DNA of 64,000 bases from Affinundibacterium fentianense. Its GTDB lineage: Bacteria; Pseudomonadota; Gammaproteobacteria; Burkholderiales; Burkholderiaceae_D. The position numbers and the translations under genes are program-made. The stretch lies in NCBI RefSeq assembly GCF_018139545.1, contig NZ_JAGSPJ010000001.1:612664-676663 (forward strand), given 5' to 3'. This document shows, one piece after another, positions 1 to 9,100 of the stretch; positions within the stretch are counted from its first letter, which is position 1; each line of letters begins with the position of its first letter. The notes beneath the pieces are model-generated. The model did no database searches, was not told where the DNA came from, and saw only the letters and a list, made by a program, of their open reading frames with translations.

Positions 1-3000
1 GGAATACGAATCGAATCAGTCCCACCGAAACTTAATATCAAATCATTTGCGGATCGGGACAATACGACCATCTCAGGTGTTATGGCGGCACCCAATTGCA
101 ATATATCTCCACCTTGATTAGAACTCTCATTCAATGTATCGACACCATCACCTACATTAAACTGGAAGGTATCGCTCCCTGATCCACCATTGAGGGTGTC
201 GTTACCTGCTCCGCCAATCAAGGTGTCGTCACCACTATTTCCAATCAAAGTATCATTGTCTGCGCCACCATCTAGTACGTCATTGGACCCAGCTCCAGTC
301 AATGTGTCCGAACCGGCAAATCCATTGATACGATTTGCCATTCCGGTCAATCCCGTCAAGCTATCAATTCCACTAGTTCCGTTATAGGTAACTTTCGATG
401 CGACAGCAGCATAATCCCAGATCGTACTGTCATCGAATTTGATTTGTTCAATAGCGCCATAATTCGTATTTCCATAAAAATACGAATTTATACGAATCGA
501 ATCAGCGCCTCCAAAGCTCAATATCAAATCATCACCCGATCTCAATGGCTCGGTCGTCGTTGTTGTGATAACAGCTCCAAATTGCAAAACATCTGTGCCC
601 TGTGCAGAAACCTCGTTAATAGTATCAATGCCATCGCCAAGGTTGAATTGGTAGGTATCATTGCCAATACCGCCTTTGAGCGTGTCATTACCGCCACCGC
701 CAATCAATATGTCGTCGCCATCACCTCCATCCAACACGTCAGCTAGAGATCCGCCCGTTAATGTGTCATTTCCTACTAATCCATTAATGCGATTTGTTGC
801 ATCAGATAAGCCAGTTAGGGTGTCCGCAGTGCTTGTACCGTTATAGGTAATTTTCGAGGTAATCGTCGCATAGTCCCAAATCGTGCCGTCGTTAAATTTC
901 ACTTGTTCAACGGTTCCAAAATTTCCATTACCGACAAAATAAGATGTGATTCTAATTGAGTCCGCACCGCCAAAACTCAAGATCAAATCGCTGCCAGATC
1001 GCACAACCGCACTAATGGAAGCGCTAATGGACGAACCGAGTTTTAAGATATCGGTACCTTGATCCGAACGCTCATTGATCGTATCAATCCCATCACTAAG
1101 ATTAAATTGATAGGTATCATTTCCTAGGCCACCATTAAGAACATCATTCCCGGAAGCACCGGTCAAAATATCATCGCCATCACCGCCATCTAAGGCATCA
1201 GAAAATGCACTACCCGTTAACGTATCGTTGCCATCTAAGCCGTTAATACGATTTGCCGCATCACTTACTCCGGTCAAGATATCTGCACCAATCGTGCCAT
1301 TGTATATGAGTCTTGACGCAACAGCAGCGTAGTCCCAAATCGTTCCGTCGCTAAACTTCACTTGTTCAACCGCACCGTAGTTCGCGTTTCCAGAAAAATA
1401 AGAGGTAATTCGAATTGAATCGGCCCCACCAAAACTCAAAATCAGGTCATCGTCAGAACGCGCTGCTAGAGTCATTACTGGAGTGATGGTCACACCTAAC
1501 TGCAATACATCCGTACCCTGCAATTTGTTTTCATTAATCGTATCAATGCCATCACCTTCATTATATTGATACGAATCATTACCTAAGCCACCTTTTAGGA
1601 CATCATTTCCTAAACCGCCAACCAAGATGTCATCGCCATCACCGCCATCTAAAATATCGTCGTCGCTTGCACCAGTAATGCTGTCACTGCCAGCTAATCC
1701 ATTAATACGATTAGTGGTGTCCGACAAACCAGTCAAATTATCCGCACCACTTGTCCCAGAATAAGTAATCTTAGAGGTAATCGTTGCATAATCCCAGGCG
1801 GTGCCGTCAGCAAATTTCACTTGTTCAATCGTACCGTAGTTTGAATTACCTGCGAAATAGGAGGCAATTCGAATTGAATCTGCACCTCCAAAGCTGAACA
1901 ACAAATCGTTATCGGAGCGCGATACGATAGTCATTGCAGGCGTAATGCTTGCACCTAACTGCGATACATCTGAGCCTTGACCACTCGCCTCGTTGATCGT
2001 ATCAATGCCATCACCTAAGTTAAATTGATATGTGTCGTTTCCGATGCCACCATTTAGAATATCGTTGCCGATACCACCAATTAATGTGTCGTCACCTGCA
2101 TTACCATTGAGCGTATCGTCGCCAGTGCCACCATCTAGGACATCGCCTAAAATCGAACCGTTCAAGATGTCGTTACCAGCCAATCCATACAGGTGATTTG
2201 GCGCGTCTGACAAGCCACTTAGTGTATCTGCGCCACTCGTACCGTTCACCGTGAGCTTCGAAGCAATGCTCAAATAATCCCACATTGTTCCATCAGCAAA
2301 TTTTACTTGCTCAATGGTTCCGTAGTTCCCATTGCCAGAGAAATTCGAACTAATTCGAATAGAATCTGCACCACCGAAACTCAGCATCAAATCATTACCT
2401 AATTTTGACACTACCGTCATGGCGGGCGTAATGTTGGTACCTAATTGCAGACCATCCGCACCTTGTGCAGTACTTTCGTTAATCGTATCAACACCATCAC
2501 CAAGGTTAAATTGATACGTATCATTTCCTAGGCCACCAATAAGAACATCATTACCTATGCCACCGGCCAACATATCATCGCCATCACCGCCATCTAAGAC
2601 ATCAGCGAAAGGACCGCCCGTTAAAGTATCGTTACCTTCTAAGCCACTAATATGATTTGCCGCATCGCTTACACCGGTCAAAATGTCTGCACCACTCGTG
2701 CCGTTGTATACAAGTTTTGAGGCAATAGCAGCATAATCCCAAATCGTGCCGTCACTAAACTTCACTTGTTCAACCGTACCGTAGTTCGCGTTTCCAGAAA
2801 AATAGGAAGTAATTTGAATCGAATCGGCTCCACCAAAACTCAATAACAAATCATTTCCTGAGCGAGTCAAAATAGTCATCGCTGGCATAATAGTGGCACC
2901 GAGTTGCAGCACGTCCGTACCTTGCTCACTCAACTCATTAATCGTATCAACGCCATCACCTAAGTTATACTGGTACGTATCATTGCCAAGGCCGCCATTG

Positions 3001-3150
3001 AGCACATCGTTGCCCGCTCCGCCAGTTAAACTGTCGTCACCTGCAAGCGCGTTAAGCGCATCATCACCCTCAAGCCCCTTTATTGTGTCCGGACCATCTG
3101 TTCCTGTTAGTGTGTCTGATCCAATCGTTCCAGTAATAGAAGTATCCGCC
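1..3150 (-). repeat. In-frame tandem repeat array, 459/486 bp period
   Basis: The conserved segment encoding the FSDGTxWDYA motif recurs with its TCCC core starting at 415, 874, 1333, 1792, 2278 and 2737. The spacings are 459, 459, 459, 486 and 459 bp. A further spacing of 486 bp is seen between the matching TACGAATCGAATCAG motifs at 5 and 491. 459 is 153 codons or 17 x 27 bp; 486 adds exactly one 27-bp RTX nonapeptide. The array continues past the left edge, so copy number is unknown. Confidence 0.92.
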
Positions 3151-6100
3151 ATTAAAACCTTGAGCGAAAACACATCGAAAATAGTAAGACCTGCTGTATC
3201 TTTAGCACTCACTTTGATATTCAATGTCGCGCTATCAATAGGTGTTCCGGAGAAAGTTTTTGTAGCGCTATTAAATTGTAACCAAGCGGGCAAATTACTT
3301 CCGTCTTCAAGCGTTGCGCTCAATGTCAAGGTGTCACCAATATCTGGGTCAGTGAAACTTCCGTTAGTAATGGTGTAGGAATAAGCAGCTTGCGTCGTTA
3401 TAGTTTGATCTGGCACGGGAATATTCAATACTGGACTGGCATCATCATTTTGAACCGTCAGCATGAAAGACTGGTTCACACTCAACCCAGATTTATCAGT
3501 GCCAATAAGAGAAAGTTCTAACACTCCCAAGTTGGAAACTGATGGAAGACCAGAAATAAGACGCGTGTTGTTATCAAAATTTAGCCATGTAGGCAAAACT
3601 GAGCCGTCTTTCATTTTGAGACTATAAGTGACGCTATCGCCCAAATCATTGTCAACAATTGTATTTGCTGGCACTGCAATAGAAACTCTATTGTTTGGAT
3701 GCACAACAACGTTAGACATGGTCAGATTATTTATAGGTGCATGATTAATCAAGAACGAAGAAATCTTCGCAAAGTCCCAGCTGGTTCCGTCAGAAAATTG
3801 AAGCTTGTCGATCGTACCGTTGTTAGCATCAACCACGAAGTAATCTTTGATTCGCACAGAATCAGTGCTAGCAACGTGCAATATCAGATCACTATTTTGC
3901 CTTTCCACTGTCATACCAGAAGGCAAAATACCTGCGCCGAAAACTAAGGTATCCGTACCCTGATTTACTTTTTCAATAATCGTGTCGCTACCGTCACCAA
4001 GATTAATTTCGTAGGTGTCATCTCCCGTGCCACCCAATAACTGGTCATCCCCCGTACCGCCAACCAAAGCATCGTTGAGATTTCCACCATAGATCGTGTC
4101 ATTCCCGCCCAGACCAAGCAAGCGATTTGCCTGTCCATTCACGCCCAATAGGGTATCCGCATTTTCAGTACTGACTGAAAACTTATTACGCACATCAACA
4201 TTCGTCCACTTCACGCCATCTGCAAACAGAATATTTTCTATTGTATTACCGTCAAAATAGCTACGAATTCGAACTGAATCAGTCGCATTAAATTGAAGAA
4301 TGAGATCGGTACCGTCAACAGCTAACACCGTATCCACTGCATTCAAGCCCGTACCTAATTGCAGCGTATCTGTTCCATACGATGCAATGCTTGATTCAAT
4401 AATCGTATCCGCATCATCGCCTTTATAAAAAATATAGGTGTCATTCCCAAAAAATCCATTGAGGGTGTCGTTTCCTTTCCCACCAATTAAAGTATCAGCC
4501 TGCTCCGCACCTACAATGACATCGTTGCCGCCTAAACTATTGATGGTATTTGCCACTCCCATTTGTCCAAATAACTTATCATCACCTTCACTAGGATTTA
4601 GACTAAATTTCGAATTGAAGTACGCCTTATCCCAAACGACGTTATTGGAAAATTTAATTAATTCAACACCACCTCCTAAAAAATAGAGTGGCATGCGAAT
4701 GCTATTGTTCACATCAAAAGTTAAAATAAGATCGTAATTTTCAATGGTAGCCGTGGTTGTTTCTGGCAAAATTCCACTACCAAGTTGCAAGGTATCCACA
4801 CTACCATTCGCTAGCGAAGGCGATTCATTGACTATATCTTTACCATCACCTAAATTATAAATATAAGTATCATCGCCAGCACCGCCATCAATACTATCGT
4901 CACCAACACCGCCATCAATCAAATCATTGCCATCTTGCCCTTGCAAGGTATCATTCCCTACACCACCATAAATCATGTCATCACCAGCACCACCTAACAG
5001 TATGTCGTTGCCTCCATTTCCATAAACGAAGTCATTGCCTGCACTACCACCAAAGACATTTGCATTCTCATCGCCAATGAAAGTTTTTCCTACTTTGTTA
5101 ATGATGTCTGAGCTAGTCCAAGTCGTGCCATCCGAAAAATTCAATTCATCGATCATATTGTCGGCGCCAAAAGACGCTCCGGGCGCGAAGAATCCTAGAA
5201 CCGTAATTTTGTCGCTTGTTCCATTGATTGAAACAATTAAATCTTGCCCGGCGCCATCACCTGAACGGCTAATTTGTACATCGCCAGGTGAAACCGTCGT
5301 ATCAAATTTAATATGATCAGTTGAACTTAACGTGCCGGTATTTCTGATCGTATCTTGCCCCATGCCACGTCCAAAAACATAGGCAGATCCATATCCAGAG
5401 ATTAAGCTATCATTCCCTATTCCGCCTATGAGTGTGCTGGCAAAACCCTTAAGTATGTCATTGCCTTCACCACCATCTAGCAGATTGTCACTTTGATCTA
5501 GACCGGTTTCCAAGTAATCATTTCCAGCACCTCCATAAATTTGGTCATCGTTGCCACCGCCACCATAGAGATGATCGTCACCACCAGCACCATTAATTAC
5601 ATTTTCATTCGCATCGCCATAAATGATATTCGCTGAATCATCACCAAGAAATACCATCGTACTAATTTTTTCTAGGTCCCATTTAGTACCATCCGAAAAT
5701 CGAATTTGATCAATGGGTGTTGATCCCGCTAGGCCTAGTAAAAAATTAAAGAATCCGTCGATCCGAATTGAGTCAGTACTACCTCTGATTGAGACAATTA
5801 AGTCGGTCTTATTATTAGGGTCTTGCAACACAGTTACATCAGAAGGAGTCACATCGGCAAGCATTGATATGAAATCAAAATCAGCGCTACTATTGGATGC
5901 CAAAATTTCATCTTGCCCCATTCCGTGTCCAAACACATAGGTATCGTTACCTCCATTACCTACGAGAATGTCATTACCGAGACCACCTATTAACGTATCG
6001 TCACCATCACCGCCATTAAGGTTATCATCCGCAGAGCCAGCATCTAAGATGTCATCACCAAAACCACCATTCAATTGATCGGAACCATCGTCACCAACAA

Positions 6101-9100
6101 TTTGATCGTTCCCATCATCACCATTCAAAGTATCTACGCCGCTGCCTCCACGAATATTATCGTTACCAACACCACCATAGATTTCATCTTTAAAGTCCCC
6201 ACCTACTATGGTGTCATCACCGTTTTCACCATAAATTATATTCAAACCACTACCACCAAAAATCTGATCAGCTCCATCTCCACCATATAAATGATCTGAG
6301 CCATCTCCACCATAAATGGTGTCATTTTTCAAACCACCCAAGATCTGACCAGCTTCGGTAATACCAAAAATCATATTTGCAAGGTTCAAATAACCTTGGG
6401 TCGTGCTATTTGCGTTCCCATACAAAGTAACAAAAGGAAAGTGTGCGAATAAATGAGCATAGTCCCATATAACCCCATCAGAAAAGGTAACCTGATCGAT
6501 ACGACTTTCATCGTAATTAATTCCAAAGAAACCTTTTATGGTGATTGAATCGTTTGTTTCTTTGATCCTAAAGATCAGATCTACACCATCGCTGTTATTT
6601 GAACGCACAAGAACAATATCTTCAGGTGCGATACCAATACCAAATTTAATCGTATTTACACTTGGTTGCTCAGAATAAGAATCGATTGAATCTGCGCCAT
6701 CACCTCTGGAGAACAAAATTGTATTGTTACCACCACGAGTTTGTATTACATCGTTACCAGTACCCCCTTCAAAAAAATCATCGCCGTCGCCCGCTAAGAG
6801 TTCATCCTCTCCATCACCGCCGTGCAATTCATTATTCCCAGCGTCGCCCAACAAATGATCACTTCCATCACCACCGCTCAAAGTATCGTCACTTGATCCA
6901 CCTCTTATAACATCATCGCTCGCGAAGCCCACAATTTTATTTGAAACGGAAAAATCTCCTGCAATTTCAGTTTGCATTTGATAACCTTGATCAACAAGAA
7001 TTCTAACGATAGCGCGGTAATCCCAAGCACTACCATCACTAAATCTAATTTGTGTTATGACTTCCGTCGAAGGTGTGAATTTCTGAGTAGTAAAATAATC
7101 AAAGATGTTAACACTTTGTCCAATACCAAAACCGAGTATCAAAGCATTACTTTGCTTTGACACTTTAATGATGTCTTTTGTAATTCCCGCACCGAATTTT
7201 AGTACATCATTCTCATTTCCATTTCCCAACAAAATGACATCAGCACCATCTCCAACGTTATAGACAAACGTGTCGTTACCAGTATTCCCTTGCAATTGAT
7301 CATTACCGTGGTCACCAACAATTACATCGTCTCCTGCATATCCAATGATTAAGTCGTCTCCGTCACCGCCATTAAGGTAGTCATAACCATTTTTTCCAAA
7401 AATCCGATCATTTCCACCTAGTCCAAATACTACGTCACCAATATTTTTTGAATCTAGAACCTCACCATTTGTCAAGGCCGATGTAATTAGCGCGTTAAAT
7501 TCGGGATCATTTGGATCAAAACTCCCAACGAACTCATCAAAATTTGAATTTGCAACCAGATTTCTGTTTAAAAGCAATAACACAAACTCATGAAAAATTT
7601 TACTGCCCGAACTAGGTTCGTTTATTATTGCATTCTTAAGAATTGACACCGTTGGCAATAGATCTGCAATCAATTCTTGCGTTGTCGAACTTCGTGAAAA
7701 TTTAATCGCGTCATATATTGGTTTCAGCGAAGTTTGGCTTAGCCACTCACAGTACAAGTTAGCAACAAGAAGGTCATATTTGGCATTAAGAGCCGAACTT
7801 TCTTGAGGTCCACCAGTCGGGACTCCACCCGTTACTTGTTTAGAAAATTGACGCCCTCCAAATTGCTCTAGTACTGTAAGTTTTTGAGCGTTAAAAGCGC
7901 CACGACTATTTACTTCGACACGATCAGCACCCGTCCACTTAAATAAAATTTGTTCAAAAATATCGGTTTTGTTATTTTCAAAAGTAGCACTGAGCATCTC
8001 TCGCACAAGCGTTTCGAGTTTGCCACTGCTATCTCGCGCCAATGCTTGATGTAAATCATAAACTTTTCCATCTCCTCGCAGATTCGGCAATATAGCAATT
8101 GAATCTGGAATATCAATTTCAACGTCAGGAAAAGAAGTTCCTAGATATGAATCAAACCAAATGTCAGACACCTTATAGGAAATTCCATTATTGGCGGTAT
8201 AGCTACCATTTTGTCTGTGAGCATTGTTTTGCGCATCAATATATGTAGACGATGTATAACTGATTCCGATCGATGTCACGCCGACAGTATCTAAAGAAAA
8301 CAACTCGCCTGTATTCGTGTAGCCGTTTGCATCAAGATCACGCCAGATTTTCAATTTTATCCAATCCAAATCCTTAACATCAACCACGCCATCGAAATTT
8401 GAATCATATTCTTTCAATGCATCAAAACCGTTGGCTGCATATGAGCCATTCGCCAAGAAGGTATTATTCCCAAACAATTCGTTGCCGTTATCTACAGTGC
8501 CATTACCATTTTTATCGACAACGAGTAACCCATCGTTGGGTCCAATCCACCCTGTTCTCTCGGAAAAACCATCGTCTTGATGGTCAAAGAACGCAGCACC
8601 ATCCCGTCGCCTTGTCTCGATTATTTCATCTCTGTTCAAATCTAAGACCAAAGGGGAAACCATGTACTCAGCAAAATCAAAAGGATCAGGAAAACCCTTG
8701 TCATCCCGAAGTACTATTCCCAAATTAAATTGCTTAAAATCTTTTACTGTGATCTTGCCATCAATTATTAAATCACCACCATCCCAATCATATGTGTGCT
8801 TTCCATCTCTACTTTTATAAACAGAATCTCCTTTTTTTCGAAAACCACCAGTCAAACGAATACCGTCAACAAGTATTTTTCCCTTTTCGTCAATAATTAC
8901 ATCCAGACCATCTCCCGTTTTATAAGTGTATCGATCAAAACCATTACCACCGATCAAAACATCGTCACCTTCGCCACCATCAAGCGCATCATCACCGTCA
9001 CCGCCCAAGGTAATATCCTTACCAGCCCCCCCAAACAATTTATCATTTCCATCATTACCTTCAAGATAATCGTCGCCTTGGTTTCCTTCAACCTGATCAT

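Noticed and set aside
1..3150. CRISPR-like regular spacing
   Set aside because: The period is 459 or 486 bp, is in frame with a coding sequence and has no short repeat with unique spacers.
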